Shown one piece after another: positions 1 through 6,848 of a DNA stretch of 11,044 nt. Every line of letters begins with the position of its first letter. Positions within the stretch are counted from its first letter, which is position 1. The stretch spans positions 1-11,044 of the forward strand of contig JBDUDR010000098.1 of the NCBI GenBank assembly GCA_040002845.1. The letters are read 5' to 3'. Both the position numbers and the translations under genes were made by a program. Source of the stretch: JBDUDR01 sp040002845. GTDB lineage: Bacteria > Actinomycetota > Actinomycetes > Propionibacteriales > Nocardioidaceae. Under the pieces are notes generated by a model. The model saw nothing but the letters and a program-made list of their open reading frames with translations, searched no databases and was not told where the DNA came from.

Positions 1-1131
1 CTCGAGGGCCAGCGTTGGCGCGACGTTGGCTTCGAGCGCCTCTCGCGCGGCGAGGATCGCCTGGATCCGGCGTAACGACTGCTCAGCCGTCGACCGATGC
101 GCCAGCGCTGTCACATCGATGCGCATCTCCTCGTTGACGAGACCGACCCCGGCCCCGGTCTGCACGGTCATCACGTCTCGGTAGAGCGACATCATGTCGA
201 TGAGCGCACGGTCGATGCAGTCACGCTCCAGCCGCTTGCGCCGAGTGCGCTGTTCGGTCTCCAACGCCTTGAGTGCTGGTGCCAACCCCTTGGGCCTGGC
301 ACCCCGGCCACCGGCGCCGAAGGTCTGGTCCAGATCTGACTTCTCGCGACTCTCCAGACGGGCGGCTATCGGGCCGGCCTCCTCGGTTGCCGCATCCACC
401 AGGTTGGACGCGGCCGTGATGCATGAGCCGACATCGTTGAGACGGCTCGCCATGGACAACACCTCGCGGCGCCGGTTGCGGGTGGCCTCGTCGGTGGCGA
501 GTGCGCGGGCCCGCCCGATGTGTCCTTGTGAGGCCCGGGCTGCGAAGACCGCCACAGCCTGGCTGACTCCGTCACGGTCGACGAGCACCTTGGCGACTGC
601 TGAGGGAGGCGGAGTGCGTAGCACCAGCAGGCGGGTGCGAGAACGTACGGTTGGCAACACATCTTCGACGGTCGGGGCACACAGCAGCCAGATGGTGCGG
701 TGAGCCGGCTCTTCGAGGGCCTTGAGCAAGGCGTCACCGGCCTGGTCGGTGAGACGGTCGGCGTCTTCGATCACCAACACCTGCCACCGTCGCCCGGTCG
801 GAGACATCGCCGCCCGACGGACCAGCTCGCGTACCTCCTCGACCTTGATCGACAGCGCTTCGGTGCGGATCAGCGTCACGTCGGAGTGTGAGCCGGCCAG
901 CGACGTACGGCAGGACAGGCAATCCCCGCAACCCCCTCGGTCGCACAGCAATCCGGCTGCGAACGCCCGGGCGGCATTCGAGCGCCCGGAACCCGGCGGT
1001 CCAGTGAACAACCACGCGTGGCTCATGCCCGGTGCGGCGAGTCCGGTGAGCGCGTCTGCCGCCGCCGCGACCGCCTGCTGCAACGTGGCGATCGTGGGTT
1101 CCTGGCCCACGAGGTCGTCCCACACAGTCAC
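1..1131 (-). CDS. holB: DNA polymerase III subunit delta' (clamp loader), incomplete at the left edge
   Basis: This is the delta' subunit of the clamp-loader complex that places the beta sliding clamp on primed DNA. The 377 visible codons have no stop and run off the window; family members are about 400 residues, so little is missing. Visible motifs: a P-loop-like GPPGSGRS at residues 44-51, with Arg in place of the usual Lys; a zinc-binding Cys set C63, C68, C71 and C74; a Walker B-like VLVIEDAD at 118-125; ALEEP at 138-142; and a sensor-1 type SRT at 164-166. The GTG start at 1129-1131 overlaps the TGA stop of the upstream kinase gene as GTGA, which indicates translational coupling within one operon. 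An Arg in the P-loop fits delta', which is generally not the ATP-hydrolysing subunit. Identity is firm; only the C-terminus is unseen. Confidence 0.93.
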   Translation of the reverse strand, partial: MTVWDDLVGQEPTIATLQQAVAAAADALTGLAAPGMSHAWLFTGPPGSGRSNAARAFAAGLLCDRGGCGDCLSCRTSLAGSHSDVTLIRTEALSIKVEEVRELVRRAAMSPTGRRWQVLVIEDADRLTDQAGDALLKALEEPAHRTIWLLCAPTVEDVLPTVRSRTRLLVLRTPPPSAVAKVLVDRDGVSQAVAVFAARASQGHIGRARALATDEATRNRRREVLSMASRLNDVGSCITAASNLVDAATEEAGPIAARLESREKSDLDQTFGAGGRGARPKGLAPALKALETEQRTRRKRLERDCIDRALIDMMSLYRDVMTVQTGAGVGLVNEEMRIDVTALAHRSTAEQSLRRIQAILAAREALEANVAPTLALE

Positions 1132-3287
1132 GTGACCACCTCGCCCGCCCGATGGACGCCCGCGGCCCGCTCGAGCAGCGGCACGAGGCGCCGTTGGATC
1201 TGCTCGGCAAGCACCCCGGGCGGCAACCGCGCATCGAGCACGGCGTAGTGATCGGAGTCGGTTGCCGCCAGCCGGAGGAACGCGGACCTGACCCGCTCGT
1301 GGAAGGCCAGTGGCTCAGCCTCCAGCCGGTCTTGGCTGCTGCTGAGGGACTCGAAGTCAACGTCGCGCAAACGCCGGCCCTCGAGTCGCTGGCGCCCATC
1401 GCTCGGCGGCAGGTCGAGGAGGACCGTGAGATGAGGGCGGAGGTCATGGGTCGCCCACCGGGCCACTCGCTCCACCTCGTTGGGCAACAGATCGCGACCG
1501 GCGCCCTGGTAGGCCAGTGTGGAGTCGACGTAGCGATCGGTGATCACGACGGCGCCGCGGGCCAGCGCGGGACTGATCATTCGCTCAATATGCTCGGCCT
1601 TGTCTGCGGCGTACAGCAGCGCCTCGGCCCGGTGCGACAATGAACCCGTCGTCGGGTCGAGCAGGATCGCTCGCAGCTTGGCGCCAACCGCGCTGTCTCC
1701 GGGCTCGTGGGTCAGTACCACGTCGTACCCCTGCTCCCGAAGCCAGCTCGACAACAAGCCAGCCTGGGTGGACTTGCCCGCTCCTTCACCCCCCTCCAAA
1801 GCGATGAACACACCCCGCTCTGCGTAGTCGCCCGACCGGCCCACGAGCGCGCGCTTCAGATCCTTCGTCAGGGGTACGCCACGGCGGTCGTCCATCTGCC
1901 GGTAAGCAGACAGCCCGACGATGGTGGCCAACACCGCGGCGATCAGGAAGGTGAAGGCGGCACCGTTGTAGGACAACTCCGCGTCGTCGTTGATGCGGTA
2001 GGTGTGGACTCCGATCAGTCCGGCCAGCAGGGGTGCGATCGCGAGCACAAGGGCGAGGGCGAGCCTGATCAACGTGTTGACGAAGGCGAACGTGCGGCCC
2101 CGCAAAGCGTCCTCGACCTCCAGACCAAGCAGCGTGTAACCGGTGATCCAGGCGATGCCCGCGCAGAACCCGAGCGACAGCACCAAGATCGCCACCACCA
2201 CGATGTTCTGGATGATTGCGATGGCGGCTAGGAGGAACCCCGCCAATGTCAACGCGAGACCGAACAGCCGGCGCCTCGACAGGCCAGACAGCATCCGCGG
2301 CCCCAGCCACATGCCCATCGCGAGCCCGAGAAAAACCGAGCCGAACAGCACGCCGTAGCCCGGGTCACCCGCGCCCAGGTCCTCGACGTAAACCCTGGCC
2401 AGGCCGATGACGACGCCACCAGCGGCGAACGCGCCCACGATGCCGACCACGAGGCCGCGTACGAGAGGTGTGCGATGGACGTACGCCCAGCCGTCGACAA
2501 TCGTGCTCCACAGCGTGGATTGGTCCGCCGTGGCTACCGACGAGCCTGGCGGGATGCCTCTGATCGTCCAGATGGCGAGTCCTGAGAGCAGGAAGCTGAA
2601 GGCGTTGAAATAGAGAGCCAGCAGCACCGGAACGGATTCGGACCAGCCGAATGCCGAGCTCAGACCCTTGGTCGACAAGGTGAGCACGATGAAGATGCCG
2701 GCGGCTGGTAGCGCCGAGCCGTAGGTCGTGGCCAACGACAGCTGGTTGGCCGCCTCCAGCCGCTCTCGCGGGACGAGGTTGGGAACGGTGGCGTCCTTTG
2801 CGGGCAACCAGACCAGGCTGACCACCTCGATCAGCACCGTCGCGATGTACAGCCAGGTGAGCTCGTTGACGATCGGGATCGAGGCAAAGATGACAAACCG
2901 GAGCACGTCACCGACGATGAGAGTCCAGCGGCGGTCGAGTCGGTCGGCGACGTACCCTGCCAGCGGCCCGATCAGGACTGCGGGCAACACCCGCATGAAC
3001 AGCACGCCGGCGATCGCGAAGTTTTCCTTGGCGTACGAGCCGGAGACCAGCTGGCTGGCCAGCGCGGTCAGCGCCAGCAGCCCGAGCCAGTCACCGAGGC
3101 TGGACAGGGCCAGCCCGATCCAGAGCCGGCGGAACGACCGCAGCCGAAGGACCGCAGCCAGGCTGTGCCGTGGGGCGGTCCCGACGGCAACGCCTACCGA
3201 GGCGGCGCCGAGCAAGCTCGCACCGTCGCCGCCTGGCCTGGCGGCGTCTGACGAGCCGGCTGCCTCTGTTCCCGGCTGATCTGACAC
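1128..3287 (-). CDS. tmk: MFS carrier fused to thymidylate kinase (dTMP kinase)
   Basis: This is a 719-residue two-domain protein. Residues about 45-465 form an MFS-type carrier of roughly 12 hydrophobic segments, with a motif-A-like GYVADRLDRRW after the second one. Residues about 490-712 form a complete thymidylate kinase (ATP-dependent dTMP to dTDP, needed for dTTP supply): P-loop GGEGAGKS at 499-506 (K505), EPG, and DRYVDS from D584. With an even number of membrane segments the kinase would lie in the cytoplasm. Such fusions are known in actinobacteria; the carrier substrate is unknown. The segment from G637 to E656, where the kinase LID lies, looks longer and more basic than in kinases I remember, and HEPGDS replaces the usual REPGGT. 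The start is GTG at 3287: no ATG fits, and a -10-like TAGGCT lies 6 nt upstream, suggesting a leaderless mRNA. The 3' end overlaps holB by 4 nt. Confidence 0.93.
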   Translation of the reverse strand: MSDQPGTEAAGSSDAARPGGDGASLLGAASVGVAVGTAPRHSLAAVLRLRSFRRLWIGLALSSLGDWLGLLALTALASQLVSGSYAKENFAIAGVLFMRVLPAVLIGPLAGYVADRLDRRWTLIVGDVLRFVIFASIPIVNELTWLYIATVLIEVVSLVWLPAKDATVPNLVPRERLEAANQLSLATTYGSALPAAGIFIVLTLSTKGLSSAFGWSESVPVLLALYFNAFSFLLSGLAIWTIRGIPPGSSVATADQSTLWSTIVDGWAYVHRTPLVRGLVVGIVGAFAAGGVVIGLARVYVEDLGAGDPGYGVLFGSVFLGLAMGMWLGPRMLSGLSRRRLFGLALTLAGFLLAAIAIIQNIVVVAILVLSLGFCAGIAWITGYTLLGLEVEDALRGRTFAFVNTLIRLALALVLAIAPLLAGLIGVHTYRINDDAELSYNGAAFTFLIAAVLATIVGLSAYRQMDDRRGVPLTKDLKRALVGRSGDYAERGVFIALEGGEGAGKSTQAGLLSSWLREQGYDVVLTHEPGDSAVGAKLRAILLDPTTGSLSHRAEALLYAADKAEHIERMISPALARGAVVITDRYVDSTLAYQGAGRDLLPNEVERVARWATHDLRPHLTVLLDLPPSDGRQRLEGRRLRDVDFESLSSSQDRLEAEPLAFHERVRSAFLRLAATDSDHYAVLDARLPPGVLAEQIQRRLVPLLERAAGVHRAGEVVT

Positions 3288-3293
3288 GCGGAC

Positions 3294-3299
3294 AGCCTA
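3294..3299 (-). promoter_or_regulatory. Candidate -10 element for a leaderless tmk-holB transcript
   Basis: On the minus strand TAGGCT (the TANNNT pattern of actinobacterial housekeeping promoters) ends 6 nt before the GTG start of the MFS-kinase gene. Transcription starting at the usual distance would begin at or next to the G of GTG, and no Shine-Dalgarno sequence is present. The position about 17 nt further upstream reads TGATGG, a poor -35. The call therefore rests on the -10 and its spacing. Confidence 0.5.
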
Positions 3300-3345
3300 A
3301 TCTTCGACTCCCCCAACCATCATCGAAGCACCCGGCGGCCTGAGC

Positions 3346-3393
3346 AAAAAGCGCGGCCCGCCGCGCCCTGTGCGACAGGCGACGCGGCGGGCC
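3346..3393 (-). terminator. Rho-independent terminator after the metalloprotease gene
   Basis: A perfect 11-bp inverted repeat (3355-3365 with 3383-3393, GGCCCGCCGCG) encloses a smaller CCTGT-GCG-ACAGG hairpin (3367-3371 with 3375-3379). Read on the minus strand, the outer stem is followed after four bases by TTTTT (3350-3346). It lies 30 nt past the stop of the metalloprotease gene and just before the tmk promoter, so it should insulate the two minus-strand units from each other. Confidence 0.85.
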
Positions 3394-3423
3394 CCGCAGC
3401 GACGGATCAGGTCAGGTCGACAG

Positions 3424-4413
3424 TTAGGTCGACAGGGCCAGTCTGATGAACCAGGCAGTGTTCATCCGGTCGCGCTGCCCCCTGGTGAACTGGTTCATGC
3501 ACGGGTCATCGACGTAGTTCATGAAGTTCTTCACCGGATCCTTCGACGTGCTGCCGAACGGCGGGCAGGTGTTCAGACTCGGGTCGCACACGAAGATGTT
3601 GTTGCCGCCGGCCTGCCGGGGCGTGTCGGTCACGTAGTCGTTCAGCCGGCTGCAGCTGCCCTGGAACGTGTGGTAAAGGTTGAGCCAGTGGCCGATCTCG
3701 TGGGTTGCTGTGTCGCCCTGGTTGTATACCGCGCCCGGTCCGAAGTTCGCATTCCCACCGGGCAGGCTCGCGTTGAGGAGCACGGAGCCGTCGAGCTTCG
3801 GGTATTTGTTGTACGAACCCGGGAAAGTTGCAAAGCCCAGCAACCCGAACTTGGGCCCCACGGTGTAAAGGTTCAGGTCTCGGGCGTCGCCTACCCGCAG
3901 CTTCCGGCGCATCTCACGCAGCTTTGCGTTCCCCTCAGGGGTGAATGCGCTGGCGTTGTACCATCCGTTGTTCTTTCTCCGGTCGATCGAGGCCAGGCGG
4001 AACCGGAACGGCGTGTCGGCAGCTTGGGGACCGGTGCGACCACCGTATGCGTTGTTGAGCACCTTGATCTGTGCCTGGAACCGGGCCTTGGACACGAAGC
4101 CGTGGCCGGCCTTGTCTGTGATCCCGTGGAAGTGGACCTGAATCTTCACCGAACCGTTAGGGCGCAGTCCGGCCCGGATGCCGTTGTGGTTGAGAATCGA
4201 TCTGGTCTGCGCCTCAATGGCGGCGGCCTGCTTGCGGGTCAGCGTGTTGGGATCGCGCCATTTGCTGGTGCCCTTCATGACTCGGGCGTTCGAGGATGCC
4301 CCGCAATGCCGAGCGCCGGTCCCTTCCCTGGCGATGGACGCCGAGGCGGGTGACGCCAGCGCGCCCCCGAGGAGTGTGAGCGTGGCGAGGCTTCCAAGCA
4401 GGATTCGTTTCAT
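3424..4413 (-). CDS. Secreted zinc metalloprotease, M43 (pappalysin/cytophagalysin-like) family
   Basis: This is an exported endopeptidase of 329 residues. The N-terminus is a Sec signal peptide (MKR, a hydrophobic run, then SPASA) with likely cleavage after A25. The zinc site HEIGHWLNLYH has H238, H242 and H248 as ligands and E239 as catalytic base, in the HExxHxxGxxH-like metzincin arrangement. The Met-turn is at M298 (NFMNYVDDPCMNQFT), as in M43 enzymes. Several Cys residues around 255-305 could form disulfides outside the cell. The protein is a bare catalytic unit with a prodomain-like stretch before it and no membrane anchor or repeats. ATG at 4411-4413 was chosen because the signal peptide begins there and AAAGGGGA lies just upstream; the frame stays open for 52 more codons without a credible start. 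It is divergent from the GNAT-racemase operon and ends before a strong terminator. The substrate is unknown. Confidence 0.9.
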   Translation of the reverse strand: MKRILLGSLATLTLLGGALASPASASIAREGTGARHCGASSNARVMKGTSKWRDPNTLTRKQAAAIEAQTRSILNHNGIRAGLRPNGSVKIQVHFHGITDKAGHGFVSKARFQAQIKVLNNAYGGRTGPQAADTPFRFRLASIDRRKNNGWYNASAFTPEGNAKLREMRRKLRVGDARDLNLYTVGPKFGLLGFATFPGSYNKYPKLDGSVLLNASLPGGNANFGPGAVYNQGDTATHEIGHWLNLYHTFQGSCSRLNDYVTDTPRQAGGNNIFVCDPSLNTCPPFGSTSKDPVKNFMNYVDDPCMNQFTRGQRDRMNTAWFIRLALST

Positions 4414-4534
4414 TCCGTTCCCCTTTCGATGCGTTTCAGGACCCCATGGCACCGATGGCGGCGTCCAGTCGCACGCATCTTTGCACGACTCGGCCGCACC
4501 CGCACGCACCACCGAGGGTGGCGCAGAGCACGAT
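4414..4534. promoter_or_regulatory. Divergent intergenic region between protease and GNAT-racemase operon
   Basis: These 121 bases must carry the promoters of both divergent units. On the minus strand a clear ribosome-binding site (AAAGGGGA) precedes the protease ATG. For the plus strand TTGCAC at 4481-4486 resembles a -35, but nothing at the proper distance looks like a good -10. I could not identify a convincing operator. Confidence 0.45.
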
Positions 4535-5455
4535 ATGAGGATGGCGGTCCTTGGATCCGGAGAACCCACATCGGTGCCACCCGCTGCGTCACCCCTGGTT
4601 GGCGAGGCAGCCGCGGCGAGGGAAGCCGCAGATGCCGCCGCGCTGGCCGCCGGCGTCGTCGTCCGAAAGGCTGCAGGTCGCGAGGAGCTCCGCAGCGTCT
4701 GTGACCTGTTCGGCCAGATCTGGGACGAGGATCCCGCGGACCCGGCCCTGACCCCGCTGATCCTGCAGGCGCTCGAGTTTGCGGGGAACTATGTGAGCGT
4801 GGCCGAGGCCGACGGGGGTCTGGTCGGGGCTTGCGTGGGCTTCTTCGGCTTGACCGAGGACGCCTGGGAGCTCCACTCGCACATCGCAGGCGTGACCTCG
4901 CGACTCCGAGGTCGCCACGTCGGTTTCGCGCTCAAGACTCACCAGCGCGCCTGGGCGGTTGGCCGCGGCGTCAACCTGATCCGCTGGACCTTCGACCCGC
5001 TGATCCGACGCAACGCCATCTTCAACCTCTGCAAGCTCGCGGTTCGCCCGCGCCGGTACCTGCCCAACTTCTATGGTCCGATGACCGACGGCATCAACTC
5101 GGGCGACGAGACGGACCGGTTGCTGGTCGATTGGCACCTGCTGGATCCGGCGGTCGCTCAGGTCTGTACCGGACGAACGCGCACATCAGATCTCGACGAC
5201 CTGCGAGAGGCGGGCGCCGCTGTCGGCTTGTCGCCGGACACGAACGGAGCACCGGTTCTCGGTGGCGTGGGTGCCTCGACAGTGCTGGTCGCGATCCCTG
5301 ACGACATCGAACGGCTCCGGACGGTCGATCCGTCGCGTGCGATGGCCTGGAGGCTCGGCATCCGGGACGTGCTTGGTGGGCTCATCAACGAGGGAGCTGT
5401 CATCACCGGCTTCGTCAGGAGCGGCTGGTATGTCGTCGAGAGGGGAGTCCCGTGA
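4535..5455 (+). CDS. GNAT-family N-acyltransferase (COG3375-like), probable amino acid N-succinyltransferase
   Basis: This 306-residue protein has a GNAT fold signature. The acyl-CoA pyrophosphate-binding loop reads RGRHVGFALK at about 125-134, preceded by the strand ending HIAGV. It is followed by the block WTFDPLIRRNAIFN and by LPNFYG, which I recognise from predicted acetyltransferases of the COG3375 type. Those genes often sit beside N-succinylamino acid racemases. In the studied Geobacillus case the partner GNAT succinylates D-amino acids from succinyl-CoA; applying that here is inference. The ATG at 4535 is the first in-frame start after the divergent region, but ATG 4541 and GTG 4574 (GGAG 11 nt upstream) are alternatives, and the first 40 or so residues are Ala-rich and not conserved-looking. 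The stop overlaps the racemase start by 4 nt, so the two are co-translated. Confidence 0.85.
   Translation: MRMAVLGSGEPTSVPPAASPLVGEAAAAREAADAAALAAGVVVRKAAGREELRSVCDLFGQIWDEDPADPALTPLILQALEFAGNYVSVAEADGGLVGACVGFFGLTEDAWELHSHIAGVTSRLRGRHVGFALKTHQRAWAVGRGVNLIRWTFDPLIRRNAIFNLCKLAVRPRRYLPNFYGPMTDGINSGDETDRLLVDWHLLDPAVAQVCTGRTRTSDLDDLREAGAAVGLSPDTNGAPVLGGVGASTVLVAIPDDIERLRTVDPSRAMAWRLGIRDVLGGLINEGAVITGFVRSGWYVVERGVP
5441..5447 (+). promoter_or_regulatory. Ribosome-binding site for the racemase gene inside the GNAT gene
   Basis: AGGGGAG lies 4 nt before the GTG at 5452-5454. That GTG overlaps the TGA stop of the GNAT gene (GTGA, 5452-5455). The site supports GTG 5452 as the start and indicates translational coupling. 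Confidence 0.7.
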
Positions 5456-6564
5456 AACTGCGGGGAGTCGAGCTGCGACGAATTCAGATGCCGTTGGTAG
5501 CCCCGTTCCGAACGTCGTTCGGAACCAGCACCGAACGCGACGTGCTGCTCGTACGGGTGGAGACCGAGGAGGTCGAAGGCTGGGGCGAGTGCGTTGCCGA
5601 CGCGAGCCCGCTCTACTCCTCGGAGTACGTCGACGGCTGCGCGGACGTACTGCGACGATTCTTGGTTCCCAGACTCGCGAGGCAATCCCATCTCACTGCG
5701 GCCGCGGTGGCACCAGCGCTGTCGATTGTCAAAGGACACCGGATGGCGAAGGCTGCACTCGAGTCGGCGATTCTGGACGCCGAGCTGCGTGGGCATGGCG
5801 TGTCGCTGGCCGAGCACTTGGGGGCAGTTCGCGAGCGGGTTCCCTGCGGTGTGTCCGTGGGGATCATGGACTCGGTCCCTGAGCTGATCGATGCGGTTGC
5901 CGGTTACATCGAGCAGGGCTACGTACGAATCAAGTTGAAGATCGAGCCCGGGTGGGACGTCGAACCGGTGCGGGCGGTCCGTGAACGCTTCGGCGACGAC
6001 CTGCTGCTCCAAGTGGACGCGAACGCTGCCTACACCCTCGCCGACGCGCGATTGCTTTCCAGACTCGATCCCTTTGATCTGCTGATGATCGAGCAGCCGC
6101 TGGTGGCCGGTGACCTGCGCTGCCACGCGCAGCTCGCCCGGCGACTACGCACACCGATCTGCCTGGATGAGTCCATCGAGTCGGCGGCTCAGGCGGCCGA
6201 TGCGATCGCGTTGCGAGCGTGTTCGATCATCAACATCAAGCCGGGACGCGTCGGTGGCTGCCTGGAAGCTCGACGCATCCACGACATGTGCTTGGCGGAG
6301 GGCATCCCGGTCTGGTGCGGTGGCATGCTCGAAACCGGCATCGGGCGGGCGGCGAACGTTGCGCTCGCAGCGTTGCCTGGTTTCACGATGCCGGGAGACA
6401 CGTCGGCGTCCGACCGCTACTACGCCGAAGACATCACCGTGCCGTTTGTGCTCGAGGACGGGCATTTGCGGGTGCCGGAGGGACCCGGCATCGGCGTCGC
6501 TCCGCTCCCCCACCGGCTGAGCGAGGTCACGGTCTCGACCGAGTGGTTGCCAACCGAGCACTGA
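5452..6564 (+). CDS. menC: N-succinylamino acid racemase / o-succinylbenzoate synthase (enolase superfamily)
   Basis: This is a 370-residue muconate-lactonizing-type enolase-superfamily enzyme. The capping domain is residues 1 to about 125, followed by the barrel. The acid-base lysines are K163 (in IKLKI, with K161) and K263 (NIKPGRVGG). The Mg ligands are D189 (VDAN), E214 (IEQP) and D239 (LDES). All five fall at the residue numbers I recall for the Amycolatopsis racemase. R266, described as a second-shell residue favouring racemase activity, is also present. Family members make o-succinylbenzoate for menaquinone, racemise N-succinylamino acids, or do both. No other men gene is in the window, while a GNAT acyltransferase gene overlaps by 4 nt, so the racemase role in converting D- to L-amino acids is favoured. 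The desuccinylase needed to finish that route is absent here. The menC symbol is the usual family label, not proof of a menaquinone role. Confidence 0.92.
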   Translation: MKLRGVELRRIQMPLVAPFRTSFGTSTERDVLLVRVETEEVEGWGECVADASPLYSSEYVDGCADVLRRFLVPRLARQSHLTAAAVAPALSIVKGHRMAKAALESAILDAELRGHGVSLAEHLGAVRERVPCGVSVGIMDSVPELIDAVAGYIEQGYVRIKLKIEPGWDVEPVRAVRERFGDDLLLQVDANAAYTLADARLLSRLDPFDLLMIEQPLVAGDLRCHAQLARRLRTPICLDESIESAAQAADAIALRACSIINIKPGRVGGCLEARRIHDMCLAEGIPVWCGGMLETGIGRAANVALAALPGFTMPGDTSASDRYYAEDITVPFVLEDGHLRVPEGPGIGVAPLPHRLSEVTVSTEWLPTEH

Positions 6565-6664
6565 TGCGATGAGACGTGGTCTTCGAAACGGCGGGGGCGT
6601 ACGGGGCGTGAACCCAACAGCAACCTCCTGAGCCCCGTGCTCCGAGTGCCGTCCCCAAGCGAAA

Positions 6665-6706
6665 GATGATGCATTTGGGTAGCTCGAACGACCGCAATGC
6701 ATCGTC
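6665..6706. repeat. Imperfect inverted repeat GATGATGCATT / AATGCATCGTC
   Basis: Eleven positions pair between 6665-6675 and 6696-6706. Ten are Watson-Crick and one would be a G-U pair in the plus-strand RNA. The loop is 20 nt. The core GATGCATT/AATGCATC is perfect. It may be a weak transcription end for the racemase operon or a protein-binding site; the sequence does not decide. Confidence 0.5.
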
Positions 6707-6732
6707 CTCTGGCGAATATGTCTCGGTGCTTG

Positions 6733-6777
6733 TCGCCGAGGTACGTCTTCCGCACGATCCGTCCTCGCCGAGGTACG
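6733..6777 (+). repeat. 13-bp direct repeat TCGCCGAGGTACG
   Basis: Two exact copies lie at 6733-6745 and 6765-6777, starts 32 bp apart, about three helical turns. They lie in the convergent spacer downstream of both flanking genes. No function is evident. Confidence 0.6.
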
Positions 6778-6848
6778 CATTTACCACCATCACAGGAAGA
6801 ACTCGCGTGTGGAACCCGTACTTGGCGCCGGATGTCGGATCGGCGAGT

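Larger units (their letters stand above)
6565..6848. other. Convergent intergenic spacer with repeats, no supported gene
   Basis: This 284-bp spacer lies between the 3' ends of the racemase gene (plus) and topA (minus). It holds an imperfect 11-bp inverted repeat (6665-6675 with 6696-6706), a 9-bp stem with one wobble pair (6599-6607 with 6632-6640), and a 13-bp direct repeat TCGCCGAGGTACG at 6733-6745 and 6765-6777. None has a T-run, so no standard terminator is evident. Short open frames on both strands lack ribosome-binding sites and family signatures. Confidence 0.6.

Noticed and set aside
194..703. A 169-residue plus-strand open frame opposite holB
   Set aside because: The minus strand carries the delta' motifs and Cys set in an uninterrupted frame; the plus-strand frame is Ser/Arg-rich shadow sequence.
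961..1000. Loss of the P-loop lysine in delta' (Arg instead) as a sign of decay
   Set aside because: The delta' subunit is generally not the ATP-hydrolysing clamp-loader subunit, and the rest of the protein is intact, so this is normal variation.
3370..4353. A 327-residue plus-strand open frame opposite the metalloprotease
   Set aside because: It is antisense to a gene with clear catalytic motifs, has no recognisable domain, and is typical of long shadow frames in high-GC DNA.
4414..4569. A 52-residue extension of the metalloprotease upstream of MKRILLG
   Set aside because: The signal peptide and a good ribosome-binding site mark ATG 4413 as the start; the extension would bury the signal peptide and overlap the GNAT start.
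5158..6126. A 322-residue minus-strand open frame opposite the GNAT and racemase genes
   Set aside because: It lies opposite two motif-confirmed genes and shows no family signature or ribosome-binding site.
6733..6777. The 13-bp direct repeat as a start of a CRISPR array
   Set aside because: Only two short copies with a 19-bp spacer, no further units and no cas genes.
6527..6793. An 88-residue minus-strand open frame across the racemase 3' end and the spacer
   Set aside because: No ribosome-binding site and no recognisable motif; it overlaps the end of the racemase coding region.
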